From positions 2,634,501 to 2,698,500 of the forward strand of contig NZ_CP141608.1 in NCBI RefSeq assembly GCF_035581345.1: 64,000 bases of DNA, given 5' to 3'. Shown in pieces: positions 12,045-20,887 of the stretch. The stretch comes from Pseudomonas sp. JQ170C (GTDB taxonomy: Bacteria > Pseudomonadota > Gammaproteobacteria > Pseudomonadales > Pseudomonadaceae). Position 1 is the stretch's first letter; every line of letters starts with the position of its first letter. The notes under the pieces were generated by a model. The model saw only the letters and a program-made list of their open reading frames with translations, was not told where the DNA came from and searched no databases. The position numbers were made by a program, and so were the translations under genes.

Positions 12045-13376
12045 ATGAATGATGCCGTCGTACTGCCAGCCGCGGCCGAGCAGGATGAGCAGCAAACCCG
12101 CGCGGTGTACCGCAAAGTCATCCTGCGCCTGTTGCCGTACCTGTTCCTGGCCTATGCCATCAACACCATCGACCGCCTGAATGTGTCCTTTGCCAAGCTG
12201 CGCATGGCCGAAGACATCGCCCTTACCGACGCGGCCTACGGCATCGGTGCGGGGATTTTCTACCTGGGCTACATCCTCTTTGAAGTGCCGAGCAACATGT
12301 ACCTGCAGCGCATCGGCGCGCGCGCCACGCTGACCCGAATCATGGTGCTCTGGGGGGCGGTCACCGTGGCAACGGCCTTTGTCACCACGCCGGGGCAGCT
12401 GATTGCCGCACGGTTTCTGCTCGGGGTTGCCGAGGCCGGATTCTTCCCGGGCGTCATCCTCTACCTTACCTTCTGGTTCCCACCTGCGCTGCGAGCGCGC
12501 ATCACGGCGGTTTTCCTCATGGCGGCGATGATCGCCGGGATCATCAGCGGGCCGCTGGCGGGCTACATCATGAGCCACTTCGGCGGCTTCATGGGCTTGC
12601 GGGACTGGCAGGTGTTGTTTGTGCTCGAGGGTGTACCAGCCATGTTGCTGGGCTTGTTTGGCTGGTTCTGGCTGGTCGACAAACCGGCCGATGCCACGTG
12701 GCTGAGTCGCCAGGAGAAGCAGCTGCTGGCCAGCGCACTGGCCCAGGGGCAAACGGCCGGCAGTACCCATGCCAGCCTGGCCCAGGTGCTGCGCAACCCA
12801 CGGGTGTATATCGCGGGGCTGGTGTTCTTTTGCCTGTACAGCGGCTCCAACACCGTGTCGTACTGGATGCCCACGCTGATACGCGGCTTTGGCGTGGATA
12901 ACCTCAAGACCATTGGAATGCTGGCAAGCATTCCCTACGTGCTGGCGCTGGTGGGCATGTACCTGCTGGCCCGCAGCTCCGACAAGCGTCTGGAGCGGCG
13001 CTGGCATGTGGCAGTCACCGTGCTGGTGGGCGCAACCTGCTTCTTTCTGCTGGAGCCGGCGCAAGGCAACCTGGTGGCCTCGGTGGCGTTGATGAGTGTC
13101 GGCGCGGCTGCGGCAATGACCTCGCTTTCGCTGTTCTGGACCATTCCGCCGGCGTTGCTCACGCCTGCAGCCGCGCCGGTAGGGATCGCGGTGATCAGTT
13201 GCATCGGTGGCCTGGCGGGGGTGGTCAGTCAGATTGTGGTGGGCGCGATCAAGTCGGCGACGGGCGATCTGTACCTGGCGTTTGAACTGATCGGCGTTGT
13301 ATTGATCGTCGGCGTGCTGGTCCTGCTGCTGGCGATACCCGCACGGCAACTGACGGAACGGGCAGACCCACGGTAG
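12045..13376 (+). CDS. MFS transporter, anion:cation symporter (ACS) type
   Basis: This 443-residue polytopic protein has about twelve hydrophobic helices. It carries the ACS-type signature after helix 1 (AINTIDRLNVSFAKLRM), EVPSNMYLQRIGAR between helices 2 and 3, and GVAEAGFFPGVILYLTFWFPP in helix 4. This family takes up organic acids such as hexuronates, tartrate, phthalate or 4-hydroxyphenylacetate with protons. An AAGGAG site lies 6 bp upstream of the ATG. Being last in the plus-strand set that includes the acyl-CoA genes, it is a good candidate for importing the pathway's acid substrate. Confidence 0.9.
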   Translation: MNDAVVLPAAAEQDEQQTRAVYRKVILRLLPYLFLAYAINTIDRLNVSFAKLRMAEDIALTDAAYGIGAGIFYLGYILFEVPSNMYLQRIGARATLTRIMVLWGAVTVATAFVTTPGQLIAARFLLGVAEAGFFPGVILYLTFWFPPALRARITAVFLMAAMIAGIISGPLAGYIMSHFGGFMGLRDWQVLFVLEGVPAMLLGLFGWFWLVDKPADATWLSRQEKQLLASALAQGQTAGSTHASLAQVLRNPRVYIAGLVFFCLYSGSNTVSYWMPTLIRGFGVDNLKTIGMLASIPYVLALVGMYLLARSSDKRLERRWHVAVTVLVGATCFFLLEPAQGNLVASVALMSVGAAAAMTSLSLFWTIPPALLTPAAAPVGIAVISCIGGLAGVVSQIVVGAIKSATGDLYLAFELIGVVLIVGVLVLLLAIPARQLTERADPR

Positions 13377-13443
13377 GAGAGGGCTTGCCCCGCGACAGTG
13401 ATATGGCAGTCAGATCGCATCGCGGGGCAAGCCCGCTCCCACA
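13375..13443. repeat. REP inverted pair (first)
   Basis: TAGGAGAGGGCTTGCCCCGCGA and its inverse at 13420-13443 form an imperfect stem with a 23-base centre. The core GGGCTTGCCCCGCG is the REP sequence typical of P. putida and relatives. It begins inside the MFS stop region and lies between convergent genes. Confidence 0.85.
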
Positions 13444-13497
13444 GGCCCAAGCCGATCCCACGCAAAATCACGTCCTGCGCGCAGGCCGACAACCCCG

Positions 13498-13558
13498 GTA
13501 GGAGCGGGCTTGCCCCGCGAAGGAAGCGCAACGGCATCGCGGGGCAACATGCCCCGCG
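13498..13558. repeat. REP sequence with a degenerate partner and tight hairpin (second)
   Basis: A second REP unit (13498-13520, GTAGGAGCGGGCTTGCCCCG onward) is followed by a shortened inverse copy. The latter forms its own hairpin, CGCGGGGCA (13538-13546) with TGCCCCGCG (13550-13558). It lies 9 bp from the sulfatase stop and may protect or terminate the convergent transcripts. Confidence 0.8.
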
Positions 13559-13567
13559 AACTGGCCC

Positions 13568-15544
13568 TCAAGGGGTGACGATGTTGAACGAAGGCGAGAA
13601 GGTATCGAGCATACCCAGTAGTTCGCCGAGCTTTTTGCTTTCACCCTGAACCTGGATATCGCCTTGCTTGATGGCAGACGGGAAGTCCAACTGGCGCAGG
13701 GTGATCTTATCCAGCGTGGCCTTGCTCATGGTCACGGTGAGCGCAGCTTGCGGGTTCTGGGTGCCGGCACGGTGGGTCAGCACGCCGTTACGCAAGGTCA
13801 GGGCAAAGGGCTGATTGAGGTCGCTGAACACCCAGTTCAAGGTCATGTCGTGGCCTTGGGCCCTCTGCGAATCCAGGCGCACGGCGAGGTAATCGAAGAA
13901 CATGGACGGCGACATCGCCTGGATCATGTCCGGGGAGGCGGTGCCACCCTGGTATTGCGGCACGCCCTGACGCAGCTCCATGGCCCCGGTCAGGTACATA
14001 TTGCGCCACAGCGCGTTCTCGCTCTGATAGCCCAACTGCTCCATGGCCCGGGCCTGAAGTTCGCGAGCCTCTTTGTTGTCAGGGGCGGAGAACACCAGGT
14101 TGTTGCCCAGTTGCACCGCCCAGCGGTACTCGCCGTTGGCCAGTGCCTCTTTCATTTTCTCCATGGCCGGTGCAAGGCCACCCAGGGCTTTCACCCAGTG
14201 CTCGGCGGCCTGTTCTGGCGGCAGTGGGTTGAGGTTTGCCGGGTTGCCGTCGTAGTAGCCAAGGTAGCGCTGGTACACGGCCCGCGAGTTGTGGCTCAGG
14301 GAGCCGTAGTAGCCGCGGGTGTACCACTTGTTCTCCAGCTCGCCCGGCAGTTTCTGCATGTCCTGGGCAATTTCCGCTGGCGTCAGGCCCTGGTTCAGCA
14401 GATGCAGGGTGCGGTCGTTGAGGAAGGCATACATGTCACGCTGGTCGGCAAGCAGGGTACGCACGCGCTCGCCGGTCCAGGTTGGCCAGTTGTGCGAGAC
14501 GAACATGACGTCGGTCTTGTCGCCGTAGCGCTCCAGGCTTGCATCGATGTACTGGGCCCAGGCCTTGGCATCGCGCACCAGGGCGCCGCGCGGGGTGAGG
14601 ATGTTGTGCATCATCTGCGTGGTGTTCTCAGACATGCACAAGGCGCGCAGCTGCGGCAGGTACAGGTTCATCTCGGACGGTGCTTCGGTGCCGGGGGTCA
14701 GCTGGAACTCGACATCGACCCCGTCAATGCGGTGGGTTTCGTAAGGGTCTTTGATCGACACGGTGGGCGCGATCAGCGTGAACGTGCCGCCAGAGGGGGT
14801 CGCTTTGCCCATGCCGGCATCGACCTGGCCCTTTTCACCGCGCGGCAGCAGGCTGCCGAACTGATACAGGGCACGACGGCTCATGGCGGTGCCGGCGAAA
14901 ATGTTCTCGCTCACCGCATGTTCCATGAAGCCACTGGGCGCGTAGATTTTCACCTTGCCCGACTTCACGTCGGCGTCCTCGACAATGCCCTTGACGCCGC
15001 CAAAGTGGTCGGCATGACTGTGGCTGTAGATCACGGCAACCACCGGCTTTTTCGGGCGGTGCTGGTAGTACAGCTCCAGGGCGACACGTGCGGTTTCGGA
15101 GGCGGTCAGCGGGTCGATGATGATCAGGCCCTGATCACCTTCGATCACGGTCATGTTCGAGACGTCCATCCCGCGCAACTGGTAAATGCGCTCGGCGACC
15201 TGGAACAGGCCGGCATGGCTGTTCAACTGGCCCAGGCGCCACAGGCTCGGGTTGACACTGTCTGGCACCGTGTCGTTGTTGAGGAACCGATAAGCCGTGG
15301 TGTCCCAGATGATCTTGCCGTCGGTGCGCTTGATCTGTCCGTCAAACGCGGCGATCAAACCGCGACCGACTGACTCGTAGTCGGCGCGATCGGTAAAGGG
15401 CAACCGGCTCAGCACTGCCTTGTTGCTGCTGATCGTTTGGCTTGAGGCCGGTTGGTTGATGGCCGCTTCGGTTGCGTACAGCACCGGGCTGTTGATGGCT
15501 GCGATTGCGGCGGCCAGCAACAGGGGTTTGAAGACGTATTTCAT
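13568..15544 (-). CDS. sdsA: Secreted linear primary-alkylsulfatase, metallo-beta-lactamase fold (SdsA type)
   Basis: This 658-residue protein begins with a signal peptide (MKYVFKPLLLAAAIAAINSP). It has the binuclear zinc motif His175-Ser-His177-Ala-Asp179-His180, then a helical dimerisation domain and a C-terminal SCP2-like domain. The length equals that of P. aeruginosa SdsA1, which cleaves sodium dodecyl sulfate and similar primary alkyl sulfates to alcohols and sulfate. The frame extends upstream to 15685, but GGTGGAGTC directly before the ATG at 15544 and the signal peptide fix the start. A leader motif AACAATAA suggests catabolite repression. The product alcohols could feed fatty-acid oxidation. 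Confidence 0.93.
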   Translation of the reverse strand: MKYVFKPLLLAAAIAAINSPVLYATEAAINQPASSQTISSNKAVLSRLPFTDRADYESVGRGLIAAFDGQIKRTDGKIIWDTTAYRFLNNDTVPDSVNPSLWRLGQLNSHAGLFQVAERIYQLRGMDVSNMTVIEGDQGLIIIDPLTASETARVALELYYQHRPKKPVVAVIYSHSHADHFGGVKGIVEDADVKSGKVKIYAPSGFMEHAVSENIFAGTAMSRRALYQFGSLLPRGEKGQVDAGMGKATPSGGTFTLIAPTVSIKDPYETHRIDGVDVEFQLTPGTEAPSEMNLYLPQLRALCMSENTTQMMHNILTPRGALVRDAKAWAQYIDASLERYGDKTDVMFVSHNWPTWTGERVRTLLADQRDMYAFLNDRTLHLLNQGLTPAEIAQDMQKLPGELENKWYTRGYYGSLSHNSRAVYQRYLGYYDGNPANLNPLPPEQAAEHWVKALGGLAPAMEKMKEALANGEYRWAVQLGNNLVFSAPDNKEARELQARAMEQLGYQSENALWRNMYLTGAMELRQGVPQYQGGTASPDMIQAMSPSMFFDYLAVRLDSQRAQGHDMTLNWVFSDLNQPFALTLRNGVLTHRAGTQNPQAALTVTMSKATLDKITLRQLDFPSAIKQGDIQVQGESKKLGELLGMLDTFSPSFNIVTP

Positions 15545-15557
15545 GACTCCACCTTGG

Positions 15558-15565
15558 TTATTGTT
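15558..15565 (-). promoter_or_regulatory. Hfq/Crc-type motif AACAATAA before the alkylsulfatase gene
   Basis: On the minus strand AACAATAA lies 13 bp before the ATG, directly upstream of the ribosome site GGTGGAG. It is a perfect AAnAAnAA match in the position where Hfq/Crc blocks translation. Confidence 0.6.
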
Positions 15566-16130
15566 ATGCGTAACGGGTGTGTTCACCCAACTTGATGTCG
15601 CAGGTCTTGGACGCTGCACACTAAAGGACGGGGTGGGCAATGGCAGTAGATCGAACGAACCATACGCGTCGTTTGCGTCTTGCATGTCATTGCGGCCGCG
15701 CGTGATAGATCGCGCGTTGGCTGGGCTGAAGCCAGTCTTCGATTGTTACTGATTCATCAATATTGTTTTCCAGACTTTTGGGCATATCCGGAAAAAGCAT
15801 CGCGATAAACTATCCCCCGCATTTAGCCGCCTCTGCACGACACTGAATGGATAGAGGCTTTGTTGATATGCGCCTGCATAACGAACTCGCGTTGAGTTTC
15901 GCTTCCAGACTATCGGGGTACAGCCAACTAATGTCCGTACCCGGGCCTTCACCCTAGTGGCGGTAATGTGCGTCGCTGATCTTTCAAGCTGACTTGCCTT
16001 CGGCAGGGTAGTGCAGAGGGAATTTGAACTAACCACGCTTAGCCAGATACGGGGCGTACGGCCCTTTTCGCCGGTGTGCTCACTCACCGTGGGCGCCGTT
16101 CTGTATTTCACCTTTAAGGCATATTTACTT
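15566..16130. other. Divergent intergenic region without a supported gene
   Basis: These 565 bp separate the sulfatase from the PQQ dehydrogenase and are visibly richer in A+T than the flanking genes. Reading frames here, including an upstream extension of the dehydrogenase frame to 16011 and a 143-codon frame on the other strand, show no domain or ribosome site. It presumably holds both promoters. No palindrome or known operator stood out. Confidence 0.6.
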
Positions 16131-18566
16131 ATGACGGATGACACGCTTTCCCGCACGGGAAGACGCTCAATCAGCAATATTGCGAGGGTGCTGTTTTCCT
16201 TGCTGGTCTTTATCGTATCGCTTGCGTTGATCTACGGCGGGGGCAAATTGCTTGCCCTGGGTGGATCAAGTTATTACCTGTTCGCGGGCTTGGCTTATTT
16301 GCTGTTGGCCGCACTTTATCTGCTCCAGAAGCGAAGTGGCCTTGTGCTGTCTGTCGTTATATTCCTGGCCACTTGCGTCTGGGCGTTCTACGAAGTACGC
16401 CAGTTCAGTTACTGGCAACTGCTTCCACGCCTGGTCGTCCCGGCCGTTATCCTGACGCTCAGTCTGTGGGTTAGCGCAGCGCTTGCTGGCACGTCGTTGC
16501 GCACGCAGCGCCTGGCTAACCGTTCTGGTTTTGCCGTGTTCCTGGGGCTGATCGCCACCTTCGTTGCGGCGTTTTTCCCGCACGGTACGATCTCCAACCC
16601 GGTTGCCGCAACTGGTGCGTCCGCACCCGAGGCGCAATCGTCGGCGCCGGAAAACTGGGAGTTCTTTGGCCGCAATGCGTCGGGAACACGGTTTGCGCCC
16701 TACACGCAAATCACCCCGGAAAACGTTAACGAGCTGCAAGTTGCCTGGACGTACAGAACGGGCCGCAGAACCACTGGCGCAGGCGCAGGCGTGGACGAAA
16801 ACACCCCGCTGCAGATCGGCAGTGTTTTGTACTCGTGCACGCCGGAAAACCTGATCACCGCGCTCGATGGTGACACCGGCAAGCCCCTCTGGAAGTTCGA
16901 TCCGCAGGCTAGAAGCGAAGAGCACGTTACGTGCCGCGGCGTCGGTTACTACGACATCGACAAGGACGACAGCCTCGGCGCCGAGGTCAAGGCCGCTTAC
17001 GGCAATGAGCAGCAATGCCGCCAGCGCATTCTGGTGTCGTCGGTGGATGCCCGCCTGTTCGCGCTCGATGCGCATACCGGTAACCTTTGCCCGAGCTTTG
17101 GCGACAGCGGCTATGTCGATCTCAAGAAAGGCATGGGCCCGACAGAGAACAGCAAACGCTATCACCCAACCTCGCTGCCGGTGGTCATGGGCCACCTGAC
17201 GGTCGTGGGTGGCTGGGTGCGCGATATCGTGGCAAACGAGCCCTCTGGCGCTGTGCGTGCCTTCGATGTGCTGACCGGTGCGTTGGTGTGGGCCTGGGAT
17301 GTCGGTGCGCCCGAGCGCGCAGATGCTGCTGCCGCCGATCACCAGTTCACGCTCGAAACGCCGAACGTCTGGACCATTCCTACCTACGACAAAGCGCTTA
17401 ACCTGGTGTACCTGCCAACCGGCAACGGTCCGCCGGACTATTGGGGCGGTGATCGTAACCAGGTCAAGGAAAAGTACGGCTCGGCAGTCGTCGCCGTCGA
17501 CGCTTCGACAGGCAAGGCCAAATGGGTCTACCAGATGGTCCACCACGATGTGTGGGACTACGATCTGCCGTCGCAGCCGGTTCTTTATGACATGAAGAAC
17601 GCCCAGGGCGAGAAAACCCCGGTCTTGATCCAGACCACCAAGACCGGTCATATCTTTGTGCTGGATCGCCGTACCGGCAAACCGGTTACCGAAGTTCAGG
17701 AGCGTCCGGTGCCGACCTCGCCAGCGGCAGAAGGCGAGCACCTGTCGCCGACGCAGCCGTACTCCGTGGGTATGCCGGTCATTGGTGCCGAACCACTGAC
17801 TGAAGCGTCGATGTGGGGTGTGAGCACCTTCGACCAACTGTATTGCCGGATCATGTTCAAGGACTCGGTCTATGTGGGTCCATTCACGCCGCCTACTGAA
17901 AAGCCATACATCGAATGGCCCGGCTTGTTGGGTGGCATGAACTGGGGTGGCATCTCCATCGACGAGAACACCGGCATGATGTTCGTCAATGACATGCGTG
18001 TGCCGCTGCGAATGTCCTTGGTCACCCAGGAAAACACCAAGAAATTCAAAGTGTCGACTGATGAAGTGCCGGGTTTCATGGGGACTATTCGTCCGCAAGT
18101 CGCTGGCATCTATGGTGGTGTCAGAATCGACATTCTGCAGTCGCCACTGGGCGTGCCGTGCAACAACCCACCGTTCGGCAGCATGAGTGCGATTGACCTG
18201 AATACGCAGAAGCTGGTCTGGCAGGTTCCGTTGGGAACCGTCCAGGACACCGGACCGCTGGGTATCAAGACAAAAATGCCGATCCCGCTGGGTATGCCGA
18301 CACTCGGCGGTCCAACCTCGACGGCGTCCGGCCTGGTGTTCTTTGCCGGTACCCAGGATTACTACCTGCGTGCACTCGACTCGGCAACAGGCAAGGAGGT
18401 GTGGAAAGCGCGCTTGCCAGTGGGCGCTGTGGCGGCCCCGCTGATCTACAAGTCGCCCACGACAGGGAAGCAGTATGTGGTGATCTCCGCCGGTGGCATG
18501 AGCCATTCGCCTGATGTAGGCGATTACATCATTGCTTATGCGCTGCCCGACAGTGTTAGCAAGTAA
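16131..18566 (+). CDS. Membrane-bound PQQ-dependent dehydrogenase, glucose/quinate/shikimate family
   Basis: This 811-residue protein has five predicted N-terminal membrane helices (to about residue 145) followed by an eight-bladed quinoprotein propeller. Propeller motifs seen are ENWEFFGRNASGTRF, the W-motif repeats TGKPLWKFD, TGKAKWVYQ and TGKEVWKAR, and HHDVWDYDLPSQP near residue 470. It should oxidise a sugar or a cyclic polyol acid in the periplasm with PQQ and pass electrons to ubiquinone. A porin of the sugar-selective OprB type follows, as with gcd in P. putida. Whether it prefers glucose or quinate cannot be read. The start at MTDDTLS is chosen because the five-helix domain begins right after it. 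Confidence 0.9.
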   Translation: MTDDTLSRTGRRSISNIARVLFSLLVFIVSLALIYGGGKLLALGGSSYYLFAGLAYLLLAALYLLQKRSGLVLSVVIFLATCVWAFYEVRQFSYWQLLPRLVVPAVILTLSLWVSAALAGTSLRTQRLANRSGFAVFLGLIATFVAAFFPHGTISNPVAATGASAPEAQSSAPENWEFFGRNASGTRFAPYTQITPENVNELQVAWTYRTGRRTTGAGAGVDENTPLQIGSVLYSCTPENLITALDGDTGKPLWKFDPQARSEEHVTCRGVGYYDIDKDDSLGAEVKAAYGNEQQCRQRILVSSVDARLFALDAHTGNLCPSFGDSGYVDLKKGMGPTENSKRYHPTSLPVVMGHLTVVGGWVRDIVANEPSGAVRAFDVLTGALVWAWDVGAPERADAAAADHQFTLETPNVWTIPTYDKALNLVYLPTGNGPPDYWGGDRNQVKEKYGSAVVAVDASTGKAKWVYQMVHHDVWDYDLPSQPVLYDMKNAQGEKTPVLIQTTKTGHIFVLDRRTGKPVTEVQERPVPTSPAAEGEHLSPTQPYSVGMPVIGAEPLTEASMWGVSTFDQLYCRIMFKDSVYVGPFTPPTEKPYIEWPGLLGGMNWGGISIDENTGMMFVNDMRVPLRMSLVTQENTKKFKVSTDEVPGFMGTIRPQVAGIYGGVRIDILQSPLGVPCNNPPFGSMSAIDLNTQKLVWQVPLGTVQDTGPLGIKTKMPIPLGMPTLGGPTSTASGLVFFAGTQDYYLRALDSATGKEVWKARLPVGAVAAPLIYKSPTTGKQYVVISAGGMSHSPDVGDYIIAYALPDSVSK

Positions 18567-18591
18567 CGCTTCGGCTGACGTTGTTTAAACA

Positions 18592-18619
18592 GTAATCCCC
18601 GTTTACGGGGGTTACTTTT
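18592..18619 (+). terminator. Rho-independent terminator after the PQQ dehydrogenase
   Basis: GTAAtCCCC pairs with GGGGgTTAC over the loop GTTTAC, followed by TTTTG. It lies 25 bp after the stop codon, and repeat element copy 2 starts at its 3' end. Confidence 0.85.
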
Positions 18620-18653
18620 GGTTCTTCACGGATTTACGGGTTTGATGTTCTTT

Positions 18654-18717
18654 GTGGATTTGTGGATTTGTGGATTTGTGGATTTGTGGATTTGTGGATT
18701 TGTGGATTTGTGGATTT
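18654..18717. repeat. GTGGATTT octamer array, 8 units
   Basis: Eight perfect 8-bp units lie inside the left end of repeat element copy 2. The unit is related to the inverse of the AGCCACAA octamers of copies 1 and 3 (GTGGATTT versus GTGGCTTT), so the whole array has changed at one base and been homogenised. Confidence 0.96.
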
Positions 18718-19409
18718 TAGTGCTGCGGGCTTATCCATTTGCCAAGGCGGCGCTGAGTCACCTTTGCGCCCTTACGGCGCCTTACTTTTTTTCAGTCGAA
18801 AAAAAAAGTAAGCAAAAAATTCTCGCCCCACCAGGGGCCCTACGCTTCGCTACGGGTCCCCTCTCTCCGGTGTCGCTACGGGGTATCGCGGCCTACGACT
18901 TGCTTCGCCAAGTCTACGTCTCGCGACTTCGGCTAACGCCGAAGGTGCTTCGCACTCACCCCTTCGCAACACCTCCGCTCGGCCCTTCTGGTTAACGGGG
19001 CAGGTAGATCAAAAGCAAGATCAAAAGCAAAAGATCAAAAGCAAAAGATCAAAAGCAAAAAAGCGGTGCCTACTGATTCACCGGGGTCCAAAAGCAAGAG
19101 CGCAGCGAATTGTGCTCTTGATCTTGATCCACCGGCCCCGTTAACCAGAAGGGCCGAGCGTAGGTGTCGTGGAGGGGCTAGCGCGCAGCGCCTTCGGCGA
19201 ATGCCGAAGTTGCGAAGCGTAGACTTGGCGAAGCAAGTCGTAGCTCGCAATGCCCCGTAGCGACACCGTAGCGAGGGGACCCGGAGCGAAGCGTAGGGCC
19301 CCTGGTGGGGCAAGAATTTTTTGCTTACTTTTTTTTTCGACTGAAAAAAAGTAAGCCGCCGTAAGGGCGGAAGGGGCCAGTGGCCCCACCACACAAAATG
19401 GATCAACTC

Positions 19410-19445
19410 GCCACCGCCACCGCCACCGCCACCGCCACCGCCACC
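19410..19445. repeat. GCCACC hexamer array, 6 units
   Basis: Six perfect GCCACC units sit inside the right end of repeat element copy 2, where copy 1 has GGT trinucleotides and copy 3 has GGTGAC hexamers (opposite orientation). Confidence 0.96.
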
Positions 19446-19535
19446 GCCCAAGCCAGCCTAGCCAAACGTTCCCGACAATCCGTGATCAACCTTATTTTTG
19501 CGCCATCCACCTCTTTGCAATGGAGCACCTCCCGA

Positions 19536-20828
19536 ATGTCTTTTTCTTTCCGCGCACTGCTGACCAGCAGCCTGTGCAGCGGTCTGTCGCTATTTCTCTT
19601 GCCCCCGTCCTCAGCACAGGCTGACACCTCCGATCTGATGAGCCGTTCGACACTCACCGGCGACTGGGGTGGCGAACGCCAGAAGCTGGCCGACGCGGGG
19701 ATCAAGCTGAGCGGTGACTACAGTTCTGAAACGATTTCCAACCTGCACGGCGGGATCAAGCGCGGCACCCGCTATGCGCAACAAATACGCATTGGCGCAC
19801 AGTTCGACCTGAGCAAATTACTCGACACCCCTGATGCCGGGCGGGTGCAGATCATCGTCAATGACCGTCGCGGGCACAGCGCTACTGAAGACTTGCTCGG
19901 CAACCGCCTGTCAGCGCAAGAAAACTACGGCGGCCAGTACACCCGACTGACCGAGTTCAGCTATCAGCGCACGCTGTTTTCACCCGACGTGTCGACCAAG
20001 GTCGGCTTCATGGTGATGGGCACCGAGTTTGGCGGCATGCCCATCCTGGCCAACTTTGTCAGCGCCGGCTTCTGTGCGCACCCGCTGACCATGGGTAGCG
20101 GCAGTGGCTGGGGCAATTACCCGACGGCCCATTGGGGAGGGGAGCTGCGTTACGACGTAAGCCCCGCACTGACACTGCAGACGGCTGTATTCCAGGTCAA
20201 CCCGGAGTACAACATGCGCTCCTCCAAAGCCTTCGCCATGCCCAGCAACGGTACGACCGGCGCAATTTTGCCACTGGAAGCGATCTTCAATAACGACGCC
20301 TTCCTGGATGGCCAATACAAAGTCGGTTGGTACTACGACACCTCCAACGCCCCGAAAATTGGCAGCACAGAAAAAAGCAATAACCGCACCGGCGCATACG
20401 TGTTGATGGACCAGGCAATCTGGAGGGATGAGCAAGACCCGCAAAGCGTGCTGCGCCTCTTTGGCCAGGCGGCTACCAGCAACGCGCAGACCTCGCCGAT
20501 GCGTCGCTGGTACTCGCTAGGGCTGGTCAAGCAGAAGCCGTTTGCCAGTCGCCCGAACGACACCATCTCCTTCGGCTATGGCCGTGCCGTACTCAACCCG
20601 CGCACGCGGGACGTGCAGGAAGCGGCGGCGAGCAACCCCGGCGAATACGACATGATCGCTGGCCTCGACAACGGCGAGCAGATGCTGGAGCTCAACTATG
20701 GCGCGCAAGTCACGCCTTGGCTGATGGTGCGTCCCGATCTGCAGTACTACATCGAGCCGGGTGCGTTCTTCGGCAAGAGCCGAGGCAATGCCCTGGCCGC
20801 AGGCTTGCAGATCAAAGCGACGTTCTAG
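19536..20828 (+). CDS. OprB-family carbohydrate-type outer-membrane porin
   Basis: This 430-residue protein has a signal peptide (MSFSFRALLTSSLCSGLSLF to about SSAQA), then the OprB opening STLTGDWGGERQKLADAGI. Amphipathic beta strands follow and the protein ends in a terminal phenylalanine (IKATF), typical of 16-strand porins. The frame is open from 19380, but the codons before 19536 are the GCCACC tract and element DNA, so the start at MSFSFRALL, with TGGAGC upstream, is preferred. It probably lets the substrate of the PQQ dehydrogenase into the periplasm. The start is 44 bp after the end of the repeat element, which lies where an operon promoter or leader should be. Confidence 0.9.
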   Translation: MSFSFRALLTSSLCSGLSLFLLPPSSAQADTSDLMSRSTLTGDWGGERQKLADAGIKLSGDYSSETISNLHGGIKRGTRYAQQIRIGAQFDLSKLLDTPDAGRVQIIVNDRRGHSATEDLLGNRLSAQENYGGQYTRLTEFSYQRTLFSPDVSTKVGFMVMGTEFGGMPILANFVSAGFCAHPLTMGSGSGWGNYPTAHWGGELRYDVSPALTLQTAVFQVNPEYNMRSSKAFAMPSNGTTGAILPLEAIFNNDAFLDGQYKVGWYYDTSNAPKIGSTEKSNNRTGAYVLMDQAIWRDEQDPQSVLRLFGQAATSNAQTSPMRRWYSLGLVKQKPFASRPNDTISFGYGRAVLNPRTRDVQEAAASNPGEYDMIAGLDNGEQMLELNYGAQVTPWLMVRPDLQYYIEPGAFFGKSRGNALAAGLQIKATF

Positions 20829-20844
20829 AACGCAATTGCCAGCC

Positions 20845-20870
20845 CCAGGCCTGAGTTGAATCAGGCCTGG
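20845..20870. terminator. Bidirectional hairpin between convergent porin and Rieske genes
   Basis: CCAGGCCTGA (20845-20854) pairs perfectly with TCAGGCCTGG (20861-20870) over a 6-base loop. There is no clear T run on either side, but the position between two convergent stop codons supports a terminator role. Confidence 0.6.
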
Positions 20871-20887
20871 CGCCTCACCTCACTGCG

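Larger units (their letters stand above)
18620..19491. repeat. Large composite inverted-repeat element, copy 2 (872 bp, reversed relative to copy 1)
   Basis: The left end (GGTTCTTCACGGATTT) corresponds to the right end of copy 1, and the right end (inverse of GGTTGATCACGGATTG) to its left end. The A-type arm is at about 18735-19010, the B-type arm at about 19125-19395. The asymmetric core contains GTGCCTACTGATTCACC at about 19065 and a CAAAAG-rich tract at 19008-19063. Arm hairpins are at 18897-18914 and 19222-19239. The element separates the PQQ dehydrogenase from the porin. The near-identical 9-mers TTACTTTTG (18612-18620) and TTATTTTTG (19492-19500) flank it and could be a target duplication. 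Confidence 0.9.

Noticed and set aside
15746..16177. A 143-codon minus-strand gene between sulfatase and PQQ dehydrogenase
   Set aside because: No domain, signal peptide or ribosome site; it overlaps the start region of the dehydrogenase and lies in promoter DNA.
16266..18506. A 746-codon open frame on the minus strand
   Set aside because: It is antisense to the PQQ dehydrogenase, whose propeller repeats and cofactor motifs are unmistakable.
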